Assembly (NCBI RefSeq): GCF_014873705.1
Contig: NZ_JADBDS010000004.1
Span: 186,001-250,000 of the forward strand
Direction of reading: 5' to 3'
DNA from: Mycobacterium sp. OAS707
Lineage (GTDB): Bacteria; Actinomycetota; Actinomycetes; Mycobacteriales; Mycobacteriaceae
DNA length: 64,000 nt
The position numbers and the translations under genes were made by a program. This document shows positions 15,038 to 22,974 of the stretch, in pieces; positions within the stretch are counted from its first letter, which is position 1, and each line of letters starts with the position of its first letter. Below the pieces are notes generated by a model. That model ran no database searches, was not told the origin of the DNA, and worked only from the letters and a program-made list of their open reading frames with translations.

Positions 15038-16032
15038 GTTGGTGGCCCGTCGCCGTCGTCGGATTCTGCTGTCTGACAGGGGCGGTCGCGTTGGCGGTGT
15101 TGTCGGCGCGAGGCGAAGTCCGTCGAGGATTGCGTCCGCTGGCCAACACCGCGCGGTTGACTCGGCTGCCGGGCTATGCCCGGTTGGCGCGAATGCGTTT
15201 CCTCGCGATGCTCGTCGCCTTGGTGCTGTTACTGACGGTGTTCTGCGCTGCCGTGGTAGCGAGCGCGCGCCCCACCGGATGGTCGTGGACTCCCGATGAC
15301 GATGCGCCGCAGGACATCATGCTCTGCGTCGGTCAGCCGGTCGCCGACCCGGCCACCTCGAAATTCCTCACCTACTTCGCCGCCAATGCGAAAACATTCG
15401 GCACCCAGCGCATCGGGCTCACCTCACCGACACGCCGCGTGGTTCCGATGACCCGCGATTACCAATACGCCGCCGGCCAGTTCGGAACATACGCCGAACT
15501 TGCTCAACACCAGGCCGATCCGGTTGTGCGCGCGACGGCCGCTGGCTTTGCACCTCCGGTTTCGTATGTCGACTACGCACAGAGTATCGATGACGTTCTC
15601 GCGCTGTGCATGACCGGTTTTCCGTCGTTCGAAGACAAGAGCACCCACCGCCGCACGCTGATCTATCTGGGCCCCAGTTCGATCCGTGCACCCGGAGAGA
15701 CACGGCCGGCTTTGTTCGTCAGCCAACGCGTTACCGATATGGCGGAGCAGGCCGGCGTCCAGATCAACGCCATCACCACCTCACCCCGCGGCAGAGAAGC
15801 CGGGCTGCGGTCCATCGTCGAAGCCAGCGGGGGACAGTTCTTCTTCTACGACGCCGCGGATGCTGCGCTCGGCGCCGATCTGGACTCCATCGGCGAGCGG
15901 CCACCAGCGGCCGCCCTTCCCGGTGACGCAACGGTACTGGGGTGGCGCTCGGATTCACCCGTCGTTCCGCTCGCCACCGGCGTGATTGCCGCCGCCCTGT
16001 TGTGTGTATCCCTCGCGGTGCTGCGCCGATGA
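15028..16032 (+). CDS. Membrane-anchored VWA-like protein with lost metal site
   Basis: 334 residues. Two N-terminal helices (about 7-28 and 57-80), an external or cytosolic VWA-like domain (DIMLCVGQPVADPATS where the DxSxS metal motif should be) and a C-terminal helix (about 312-331). Nearest analogues are the VWA membrane proteins of MoxR operons, but the metal-binding residues are missing, so any ligand binding must differ. Overlaps the next gene by four bases (ATGA). Confidence 0.7.
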   Translation: MELSWWPVAVVGFCCLTGAVALAVLSARGEVRRGLRPLANTARLTRLPGYARLARMRFLAMLVALVLLLTVFCAAVVASARPTGWSWTPDDDAPQDIMLCVGQPVADPATSKFLTYFAANAKTFGTQRIGLTSPTRRVVPMTRDYQYAAGQFGTYAELAQHQADPVVRATAAGFAPPVSYVDYAQSIDDVLALCMTGFPSFEDKSTHRRTLIYLGPSSIRAPGETRPALFVSQRVTDMAEQAGVQINAITTSPRGREAGLRSIVEASGGQFFFYDAADAALGADLDSIGERPPAAALPGDATVLGWRSDSPVVPLATGVIAAALLCVSLAVLRR

Positions 16033-16973
16033 ACTTCGATCCCGTTTTGCCGCCGGCCCTGCTTCTGGTGATCGCGCTGGTTCTCCTCGTGATTCGGCTG
16101 ATCACGATGTACCAGCTGCACACCACGGCGGGAGCGCGGTGGTCGACCGTGTGGCGCTGGTGCGGACTGACTCTGGCGGTCACCCTGGTGATGATCGCCG
16201 CATTGCGGCCGTGGCTGGCGGCGGGCGGGCAACCGGCTACGGCTTCGGCGCCGGCCGGCGAGAACGTCAACGTGTTCTTGGTCGTGGACCGGTCCCCATA
16301 TTCTGCCGTCGCCGACTACGGGGACGCCTCACGCATGGACGGCATCCGCACCGACATCGCCGGATTGATCGACCGTTATCCAGGTGCGCGTTTTGCGATG
16401 ATCGATTTCGCGTCGCGGGCCTCATTGGATTGGCCGCTATCCGAAGATGTCTGGAGCCTACGGCCCGTGACCGCGCGGTTGGCGCCGTACGACGAGCCGG
16501 ACGGAGGGGCGGCGGCAGATGCGGCTGCAGCGGCGAACGTGCTGCGGTACCAACTCATCGGCGCCGGACAGCAGTACCGCGATTCGGCGAACCTGGTGTT
16601 CTACTTCGGATCAGGCGCACCCGGCTCCAGCGCGCCGCAGGGTGAGTTCGAGCCGCTAGCAGGCACAGTCGACGGTGGAGCCGTGCTCGGTTACGGCGCA
16701 GCATCCCGGTTCGACCAGACGCGTCTCGAGGCCATCGCCGGGCAACTCGGCGTTCGGTACGTCCATCGCAACCCCGGTGAGCCGCTTCCCGCGACCGCCG
16801 TGCAGCCGAATTCGACTGCGCGGCAGCAGAATACCGTGACCCCCGCGACTGCCCGCACCGAGCTGTACTGGGTGTTCACGCTACCGGCGTCCGTGCTGCT
16901 GCTGTTCGAGCTCTTCTTGACTGTCCGCGAGATTCGCAGGACAAGGACGGCGGGTCGAGAGGCGGCCCCGTGA
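16029..16973 (+). CDS. Second membrane VWA-domain protein
   Basis: 314 residues. Helices at about 9-27 and 45-62, a VWA-type domain and a C-terminal helix (about 285-304, LYWVFTLPASVLLLFELFL). The VWA metal motif is near-normal but altered: NVFLVVDRSPYSAV instead of DxSxS. Such paired membrane VWA proteins with inverted topology are standard in MoxR operons (BatA/BatB-like). Coupled to both neighbours by four-base overlaps. Confidence 0.75.
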   Translation: MNFDPVLPPALLLVIALVLLVIRLITMYQLHTTAGARWSTVWRWCGLTLAVTLVMIAALRPWLAAGGQPATASAPAGENVNVFLVVDRSPYSAVADYGDASRMDGIRTDIAGLIDRYPGARFAMIDFASRASLDWPLSEDVWSLRPVTARLAPYDEPDGGAAADAAAAANVLRYQLIGAGQQYRDSANLVFYFGSGAPGSSAPQGEFEPLAGTVDGGAVLGYGAASRFDQTRLEAIAGQLGVRYVHRNPGEPLPATAVQPNSTARQQNTVTPATARTELYWVFTLPASVLLLFELFLTVREIRRTRTAGREAAP

Positions 16974-17683
16974 AACAGGTTCCCTCGCGCCTGCGGCTGC
17001 GCCGACGTCTGCTGCTGTTCTCCGCCCCAGTCGTGATCGTCTCGCTGCTGACGGCGGCCAAGCTGATCTCCGCGGTGACAGCGGCAAGTTCAGCGGGCGC
17101 ACATTTCAGCGAGGGCCAGGTGTCCGCGCTTCGCACCGACGTAACGACGATGAGCACCGTCAACCTGATTGAACCGGCGAAGGCGCCGTTCGCCGCAGGC
17201 ACCCTGGCAGTGCTGGAGGGTCGCCTCGATGAGGCAGACGACCACTTCTCCGAGGCGTTGACCCGGGCCGACGCGGGACTGGCGTGTCCGGTTCGGGTGA
17301 ACCTCGAACTGGTGCGTGAGCGGCAGGGTGACCTCGCCGCCTGGGAGGGGCAATTCGACAAAGCACGCAGCTTCTACACCGGTGCGCTGACCGTCATCCA
17401 CGAGGCGCGCGACGGATGCTTTGCGGCCAATACGGATCCCGACGCTGAGCGCCGGGCGATCCGCAACGATGCAACGGCGCGGGTGAACACCAAGATGGCC
17501 AACCTCGGGAAGACGGCACCGGCGCCGCCACCACCGCCTCCACCCGCTCCGCCGCCGCCCACTCCGCCGGCCGAGCAGAACTCACAACAGGTCGACGAGC
17601 CGACCGGACCGCTGCGGTTGAACCCGGGGGCGGGCGACCCGATCGAGCGGCTGCGCCAACTGCTGGAGGACGGGGCCGGCTAG
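16970..17683 (+). CDS. TPR-like membrane protein with proline-rich linker
   Basis: 237 residues. One N-terminal membrane helix (about 13-35) followed by helical repeats of TPR type (AAGTLAVLEGRLDEADDHFSEAL, LAAWEGQFDKARSFYTGAL). Then comes a Pro/Ala run and a short tail. Resembles the BatC/BatE TPR members that close MoxR-VWA operons and hold partner proteins. GTG start overlaps the upstream stop (GTGA). Its own stop shares CTAG with the converging SnoaL-like gene. Confidence 0.75.
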   Translation: MKQVPSRLRLRRRLLLFSAPVVIVSLLTAAKLISAVTAASSAGAHFSEGQVSALRTDVTTMSTVNLIEPAKAPFAAGTLAVLEGRLDEADDHFSEALTRADAGLACPVRVNLELVRERQGDLAAWEGQFDKARSFYTGALTVIHEARDGCFAANTDPDAERRAIRNDATARVNTKMANLGKTAPAPPPPPPPAPPPPTPPAEQNSQQVDEPTGPLRLNPGAGDPIERLRQLLEDGAG

Positions 17684-18024
17684 CCGGTCGACGTGCCCGT
17701 CCAGTACTCGACGAAGCGGCCGTCGTTGAACCGCAGGATGTCGTTGCCGGTGAACCGCGCCGGACCGTCCTTCGTCGCACCGGTACCGACCCAGCGGGCG
17801 GCGACCAGATCGCGCTCGACGAACGGCTCGATCTCGACGACGAACATCAAGTCGGACAGCATCTGATGCGTTTCGTCGACCATCGCCTGCAGTTCGTCGG
17901 GTCCGTGTACATCATGAGTCGGCCAGTGACCGACGAAGTCGTCGGAGACCAGTTCGGCCGCGGCGACTTTACCGGTCCACAGCTCCGTTATCCATCGCTG
18001 ATAGAGCGCCTTTGCTGTCGTCAT
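17680..18024 (-). CDS. SnoaL-like / ester cyclase family protein
   Basis: 114-residue single-domain alpha+beta barrel of the NTF2/SnoaL type: helix-rich N-terminus (ALYQRWITELWTGK), LVSDDFVGHWPTHDVHGPDEL, and strands VVEIEPFVERDLVAARWVGTGA and GNDILRFNDGRFVEYW. These small proteins are cyclases, isomerases or binding proteins; none of the catalytic patterns lets me choose. Cytosolic, no signal. Ends tail-to-tail with the MoxR operon. Confidence 0.75.
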   Translation of the reverse strand: MTTAKALYQRWITELWTGKVAAAELVSDDFVGHWPTHDVHGPDELQAMVDETHQMLSDLMFVVEIEPFVERDLVAARWVGTGATKDGPARFTGNDILRFNDGRFVEYWTGTSTG

Positions 18025-18053
18025 AGCCGACTCCTACCCCACCGTGCCGCAAA

Positions 18054-18236
18054 CTATGCGATGCCGAACAACGCGGTGAAGTCCACCGCTGCAATGGGAC
18101 TACGGCTGCCAAGACCAACGGCGACCGTGAACACGAGCGCGAATGCGCCGACCGCCTCGGCGACGTATTTGTCCAGAAATCGCGGCGTTTCAGCGAGCGC
18201 GCGCGGAGAGTGGAGGTCAACCAGCAAGGCGGTCAT
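18054..18236 (-). pseudogene. Truncated aquaporin (MIP) remnant
   Basis: 60 residues from the ATG at 18236, which has a GAAGG ribosome site. After 23 unique residues comes FLDKYVAEAVGAFALVFTV, the first membrane helix typical of MIP channels (K-x-x-AE-x-x-G-T/A-F-x-L-V-F), and then the frame stops at LFGIA. No NPA motif and no continuation in any frame downstream. The gene is therefore probably the leftover of a channel gene lost by deletion, although it could still be translated as a single-helix peptide. Confidence 0.5.
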
Positions 18237-18407
18237 GAGGTACAACCTTCGCCGGTGGGCGACCCGAAGTCGTCAACGCTGACCGCCATCCAACGTTCCT
18301 GCTAACCCGAGGATCAGATACCTGCTAGCGGTAAACCTGCTGCCCCGACTGTGAATTCCATGCAAGATTGGTGGGTCTGCCCCTTTCCCGGCGTTGGAAG
18401 GATCCAC

Positions 18408-19061
18408 ATGTCTGCAGTGCAGGTCGTCGTCGCCGACGACGACGTGTTGCTGCGCGAGGGGCTCGCCAGCCTGCTCGAGCGCTCAGGCTTCGAGGTGGTT
18501 GGCCAAGCCGCCGATGCAACCGAGTTGCTCACCGTCGTTCGCGACCGCAAACCGCAACTCGTCGTGGTCGACATACGCATGCCACCGACACACACCACCG
18601 AGGGTCTCGACGCGGCGCGCGTGATCCGGACGGAGCTGCCCGACACCGGAATCCTGGTGCTGTCTGCACACGTCGAGGTCGAGCACGCAACCGAACTGCT
18701 GGCCAGCGGGCACGCCATCGGTTACCTGCTCAAGACCCGCGTCACCGACGTCGCCGATTTCGTCGACACCCTGGAACGCGTCTCCAAAGGTGCGTCCGTC
18801 GTCGACCCCGCACTGGTGCAGGAGCTGGTCTCCGCGCGGCGCCGCGACGACCCGCTGGCGGCGCTGAGCGCACGTGAGAAAGAGGTGCTGATGCTGATGG
18901 CCGAGGGGCGATCGAACGCCGGCATCGCCCGGCGGCTCTGGGTCACCGAAGGCACCGTCGAAAAGCATGTCCGCAGCATTTTGACCAAGCTCAATCTGCC
19001 CGAAACCGGCGACGACCACCGCCGCGTGCGGGCGGTGATCACTTACCTTGAGGCCCGCTGA
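18408..19061 (+). CDS. NarL/LuxR-family response regulator
   Basis: 217 residues. Receiver with Asp10/Asp11, phospho-acceptor Asp55 (VVVDIRMPP) and Lys in YLLKTRV. LuxR helix-turn-helix at about 153-195 (LSAREKEVLMLMAEGRSN, GTVEKHVRSILTKL). Start at 18408 chosen for the AAGGA site; an in-frame ATG at 18351 lacks one. Probably the output of the histidine kinase at 19542, which belongs to the matching HisKA_3 class. The 3' end overlaps a converging receiver gene by 23 bases. Confidence 0.9.
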   Translation: MSAVQVVVADDDVLLREGLASLLERSGFEVVGQAADATELLTVVRDRKPQLVVVDIRMPPTHTTEGLDAARVIRTELPDTGILVLSAHVEVEHATELLASGHAIGYLLKTRVTDVADFVDTLERVSKGASVVDPALVQELVSARRRDDPLAALSAREKEVLMLMAEGRSNAGIARRLWVTEGTVEKHVRSILTKLNLPETGDDHRRVRAVITYLEAR

Positions 19062-19413
19062 CGTTGACCAGATTCCGGATGGCGTCAGGCGACAGCGAGA
19101 GCTTCTGCAAAAACCCGACCGCCGGGCTGGCGTTGATCATCTCTTCGAGATCCGACTCGGCGTAGGTGGACACGAGAATCACCGCCAAGTGGCTTGCGGC
19201 GCCCGCACGGTCGAGTTTCTCGGCGAGCTCGAAGCCGTCCTCACCGCCGAGGTCGATATCCACCAGCGCGACGTCTGGATGAAAGTCTTCGTAAAACCTA
19301 AGAGCCTCAGCGCTATTGGACGCCTTACCGACTACGCTGATGCCCGCCCGCTCGAGCATCGCGCTTGCGGCGTCGCGAAACTCGGCGCTGTCGTCAACGA
19401 TCAAGCAGCGCAC
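19039..19413 (-). CDS. Stand-alone receiver-domain protein
   Basis: 124 residues from a GTG at 19413 that has GGGAG in position; an ATG at 19434 is the alternative. A complete receiver: CLIVDDSAEFRDA with the acidic pair, VALVDIDLGGEDG with the phospho-acceptor, VSTYAES and GFLQKLSL with the conserved Lys. There is no DNA-binding or enzymatic domain, so it must act by taking or giving phosphate or by protein contact. It lies between a NarL-type regulator and its likely kinase. Confidence 0.85.
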   Translation of the reverse strand: MRCLIVDDSAEFRDAASAMLERAGISVVGKASNSAEALRFYEDFHPDVALVDIDLGGEDGFELAEKLDRAGAASHLAVILVSTYAESDLEEMINASPAVGFLQKLSLSPDAIRNLVNVSGPQGK

Positions 19414-19541
19414 GTCGACTCCCGCGGCAAACATGGTTTTGAGCTTCGCAGATGTTCACCATGATCGCATTCCCGCTAGCCGGAACTCCTACCATCCTCA
19501 CAGGCAATAATCGATGAGCCGTGCCGTGTTGAAGAGGCCAG

Positions 19542-21125
19542 ATGAATCAGAACTCCGCGTCGCTACCCGCGCCTGAACCGCGGCCGCTGACCACGCGACT
19601 GCTGGCGCTTGTGGTGCGGCCGACCTCACCCCCGGTGTGGCTCGGCGTCGTCGTCGCCGCCGCGTTCATCTGCGCCGAAACGCTCCTGGTGCACCAACTG
19701 CAGCGCATCGCGCCCGAGAACGCGTTCGGCGTGCTCTTCCTCGTCGGCGTGTTGGTCGTCTCGGCTGGGTGGGGTTTCCGGCTGGCCGTGGCCACGACGC
19801 TCGCCAGTGCGGCGGTCTACGTGCAATTCCACATGGACACCGGCACGGGATTTCTGCCGACGCATCCACAGGATGCGCTGGCCATCCTGATCTTCCTGCC
19901 GGTGGCGCTGCTGGCGAACCTGCTCGCCGGACAGGCCCGGTTGCGGGCCGCTGAAGCCGAGCAGCGCAGGCGCGAGGCAGAAGCAAGCCGCGCCAAGGCG
20001 AGCGCACTCGCTGACCAACAGGCCGCGCTGCGACGCGTCGCGACGATGGTGGCGCGTGGAGTCGACCCGGCACAGGTGTACCCCGCAGCCGTTGCCGAAC
20101 TGTCCCACGGCCTCGGCATCGACAATGTTGCATTGATTCGCTACGAGTCGGGCGAGGCGCTGGTACTGCTCGCAGGCCGCGACGATGAGGGACCCACGAA
20201 AATGGCTATCGGAGAGCGGATTCCGCTCGACGGCGACAATGTTGCCGCTTTGATCCTCGAGACCGGCGAACCGGCCCGAATGGACACTTACGACGGTGCC
20301 ACCGGCGCCACGGCTGATCGGGTCCGTCGCCTCGGCCTGCGCTCGGCGGTGGGGGCTCCGATCATCGTCGACGGCGCCACGTGGGGCGCGCTGGTGATCG
20401 GGACGGCGCAGAGCGAGCCGCTGCCTCCCGGAACAGAGGACCGCATATGCGATTTCGCCGACCTCGTCGCGACGGCGATCTCCAACGCCGAGACGCGCGC
20501 GGAGCTCACCGCGTCACGCGCGCGCATCGTCGCCGCGAGCGATCAGGCCCGGCGCCGCTTCGAGCGCGACCTTCACGACGGTGCGCAGCAGCGCATCGTC
20601 TCGCTCGGTCTGCAGCTGCGCGCGGCCGAGGCGGCGATCACGGAAGAACACCCAGAGCTGCGGGAACACCTTTCGAATGTCGTCGACGGTTTGGTCGGCG
20701 TCTCGACGGAATTGCAGGAGATCTCCCGCGGGATGCATCCCGCGATCCTGTCGAAGGGCGGGCTGGGCCCGGCCATCAAGACGCTGGCACGGCGCTCAGC
20801 CGTGCCCGTCGAGCTCGATCTGAACGTCGATCGCCGGCTGTCGGAATCGGTTGAGGTCGCCGCCTATTACGTGGTCGCCGAGGCATTGACCAATGCGGCC
20901 AAACACGCGCAGGCATCTGTCGTGACGGTGAGCGCGGTCGCCGACGACGACGAGCTACACCTGAAAATCCATGACGACGGGGTTGGCGGCGCCGCGGCGG
21001 GCGGAGGGTCGGGGTTGATCGGACTCAAGGACCGGGTCGAGGCGTTGTCTGGCCGGCTTGGCATCAGCAGCCCGGCCGGGAGTGGGACGACCTTGACGGT
21101 GGTCATCCCACTCCAGAGCGAATAG
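19542..21125 (+). CDS. NarL-type sensor histidine kinase with GAF domain
   Basis: 527 residues. N-terminal membrane part with about four helices (33-52, 62-76, 81-97, 113-129) resembling the DUF4118 region of KdpD, a coiled-coil linker (131-165), a GAF domain (about 165-315), a HisKA_3 box RRRFERDLHDGAQQRIVSLG with His345, and an ATPase domain (EALTNAAKHAQ, GSGLIGLKDRVEALSG). The GAF may bind heme, flavin or a small molecule; no ligand residue can be assigned. Partners are the regulator at 18408 and the receiver at 19039. Confidence 0.9.
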   Translation: MNQNSASLPAPEPRPLTTRLLALVVRPTSPPVWLGVVVAAAFICAETLLVHQLQRIAPENAFGVLFLVGVLVVSAGWGFRLAVATTLASAAVYVQFHMDTGTGFLPTHPQDALAILIFLPVALLANLLAGQARLRAAEAEQRRREAEASRAKASALADQQAALRRVATMVARGVDPAQVYPAAVAELSHGLGIDNVALIRYESGEALVLLAGRDDEGPTKMAIGERIPLDGDNVAALILETGEPARMDTYDGATGATADRVRRLGLRSAVGAPIIVDGATWGALVIGTAQSEPLPPGTEDRICDFADLVATAISNAETRAELTASRARIVAASDQARRRFERDLHDGAQQRIVSLGLQLRAAEAAITEEHPELREHLSNVVDGLVGVSTELQEISRGMHPAILSKGGLGPAIKTLARRSAVPVELDLNVDRRLSESVEVAAYYVVAEALTNAAKHAQASVVTVSAVADDDELHLKIHDDGVGGAAAGGGSGLIGLKDRVEALSGRLGISSPAGSGTTLTVVIPLQSE

Positions 21126-21144
21126 CCGATGCCTAGAACGGGTT

Positions 21145-21375
21145 TCAGCGCCCGCCGTGGTGGAACAGCAGCACGTCGCCGAAGAACGGGTACTGCGCTT
21201 GGTAGTCGACTGGCGGCGGGGTGGCAATGATTTGAGCGTTCCCTTCGGACTCGCAAACGCTGGCCGTGCCGGTCGACGTACAGCTGGGCGCGGCTGCGGC
21301 CAGCGGTGCGACCGCAATCGCGACGGCACTCGCACCGGCAACCAACAGCGGCGGAATCAGACCCCGGATTTTCAT
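21145..21375 (-). CDS. Small exported protein
   Basis: 76 residues. Signal peptide with hydrophobic core (LIPPLLVAGASAVAIAVAPLA) and a likely cleavage after AAA near residue 29. The mature part is about 47 residues with a Cys32/Cys41 pair that could form a disulfide, then a proline-rich, aromatic C-terminus (PPPVDYQ, YPFFGDVLLFHHGGR). Strong AAAGGAG ribosome site. It matches a style of small secreted mycobacterial proteins I cannot name. Function unknown. Confidence 0.7.
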   Translation of the reverse strand: MKIRGLIPPLLVAGASAVAIAVAPLAAAAPSCTSTGTASVCESEGNAQIIATPPPVDYQAQYPFFGDVLLFHHGGR

Positions 21376-21467
21376 TTTCGCGTTACTCCTTTGTTGGCCT
21401 TTTTGTAGGCACTCTCAGGATCGCGCGGCTGCGAGCCGAAGTCGTCAACGCTGCCACCCATCTGTGG

Positions 21468-22922
21468 CTAGCAGTTATCCCCCACCAGATACGCTCCCGG
21501 TTCCAGCTCCCGGGTCCGGCGGGTGTACGCCGCCCACCGCCATGGCCACTGATTCGGGCTGTGCCCGTTTTCGTCGAGATACCAATTGCCGCATCCACTC
21601 CACACCGTGTCGGGAAGAGCCTGCCTGACCTCGTTGTGGAAATCGTCGGCGACCTGACGACGGACTTCGATCTTGCGGGTGCCGGTTCGCTTCAGTTCGG
21701 CGAGCGCCGCGAGCACATGCGTCATTCCCGCCTCGACGATGAACACCACCGATCCGGTTCCGCCGTTGGTGTTCGGGCCGTAGAGCAGGAACATATTCGG
21801 AAACGCCGGAACACTGAGCCCCAGATAGGCTTTCGGCGTCTCGGCCCACTCATCGGCGAGTCTGCGGCCGCCGACACCGCGGATTTCCATCGGTGCGACG
21901 AAGTCGTGGGACTTGAACCCCGTCGCGAGCACGAGCACATCGGCCTGGCGTTCAACGCCATCGCCGCCGACCACGCCGTGCGGCGTGATCCGCTGCACCC
22001 CACCGGTGATCACCTGAACATTGGGTTTGGCCAGCACGGGATACCAGGCATCGGTCACCATCACGCGCTTGCAACCGAACTCGTCTTTTGGGGTCAACGC
22101 TTCCTGCAGCGCCGGATCCGCGATCGCGTCGCGTATCCGCTTGCGGCCAAGCGCCTTCAACGGCGTCAGCAGCCACTTGCGTCGCGTCATCCCGATGGCG
22201 CCGAACTCCATGAACGCCTGAACCGACCGGCGGTCGAGACGTTGCAGCGCCGGAAAACGCCGGAACAGCCGCTTGGCACGTTCGGAGTACTCGTAATCCA
22301 TCCGCGGCATCGTCCACCCCGGCGACCGCTGATAGACGTCCGCCGTCGCCACCTGCGGCTGGATGGCGGGCACGACCTGTGCGGCGCTGCAACCGGTGCC
22401 GATGACGGCGACCCGTTTGCCGGTCAGATCGACGTCGTGACGCCACGTCGCGGTGTGGAAGGCCGGCCCCTCGAACTCATCGAGACCCTCGATGTCGGGA
22501 TACTTCGGCGTGGACAACTGCCCGCACGCAGTGATGAGAACATCCGCGACATGCTCGCCGGTGGCGGTGTCGAGCACCCAATGTCCGCGGTCGTCCCAAA
22601 TCGCCGAGCGTACTTCGGAGTTGAACCGGAACATCGGCTCGACACCCTGCTCGCGCACCACCCGTTCCAGATAGGCCTTGATCTCCGGCTGCGGCGCGTA
22701 CCTGCGCGACCAGTCGGGGTTCATCGCAAACGAGAACTCGTAGAAATGCGACGGAACGTCGCACGCCGCACCGGGATAGGTGTTGGCGTGCCATACCCCG
22801 CCGAGACCGGGGTTCTTCTCGAACACGGTGACGTTTTCGTAGCCGTCGCGTTTGAGCATCGTCGCGGCGGCGATTCCGCCGATGCCTCCGCCCACCACCG
22901 CAACAGAAAATGTGGAGGTCAT
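21468..22922 (-). CDS. Flavin-containing monooxygenase (Baeyer-Villiger type)
   Basis: 484 residues. FAD-binding VVGGGIGGIAAATML near the N-terminus, NADPH-binding VIGTGCSAAQVVPAI in the middle, and a fingerprint FEGPAFHTATWRHD close to the Baeyer-Villiger FxGxxxHxxxW motif; LVLATGFKSHDF follows. It should insert oxygen next to a ketone or at a heteroatom using NADPH and O2; the substrate is unknown (mycobacterial relatives activate thiocarbamide drugs). Good GGGAGG ribosome site. Stands alone, transcribed from its own short upstream region. Confidence 0.9.
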   Translation of the reverse strand: MTSTFSVAVVGGGIGGIAAATMLKRDGYENVTVFEKNPGLGGVWHANTYPGAACDVPSHFYEFSFAMNPDWSRRYAPQPEIKAYLERVVREQGVEPMFRFNSEVRSAIWDDRGHWVLDTATGEHVADVLITACGQLSTPKYPDIEGLDEFEGPAFHTATWRHDVDLTGKRVAVIGTGCSAAQVVPAIQPQVATADVYQRSPGWTMPRMDYEYSERAKRLFRRFPALQRLDRRSVQAFMEFGAIGMTRRKWLLTPLKALGRKRIRDAIADPALQEALTPKDEFGCKRVMVTDAWYPVLAKPNVQVITGGVQRITPHGVVGGDGVERQADVLVLATGFKSHDFVAPMEIRGVGGRRLADEWAETPKAYLGLSVPAFPNMFLLYGPNTNGGTGSVVFIVEAGMTHVLAALAELKRTGTRKIEVRRQVADDFHNEVRQALPDTVWSGCGNWYLDENGHSPNQWPWRWAAYTRRTRELEPGAYLVGDNC

Positions 22923-22974
22923 TTGTCCTCCCTTCCCGCGGTGAGTCTAGGCCGCGCCGAGGCGAAAAAAGGCG

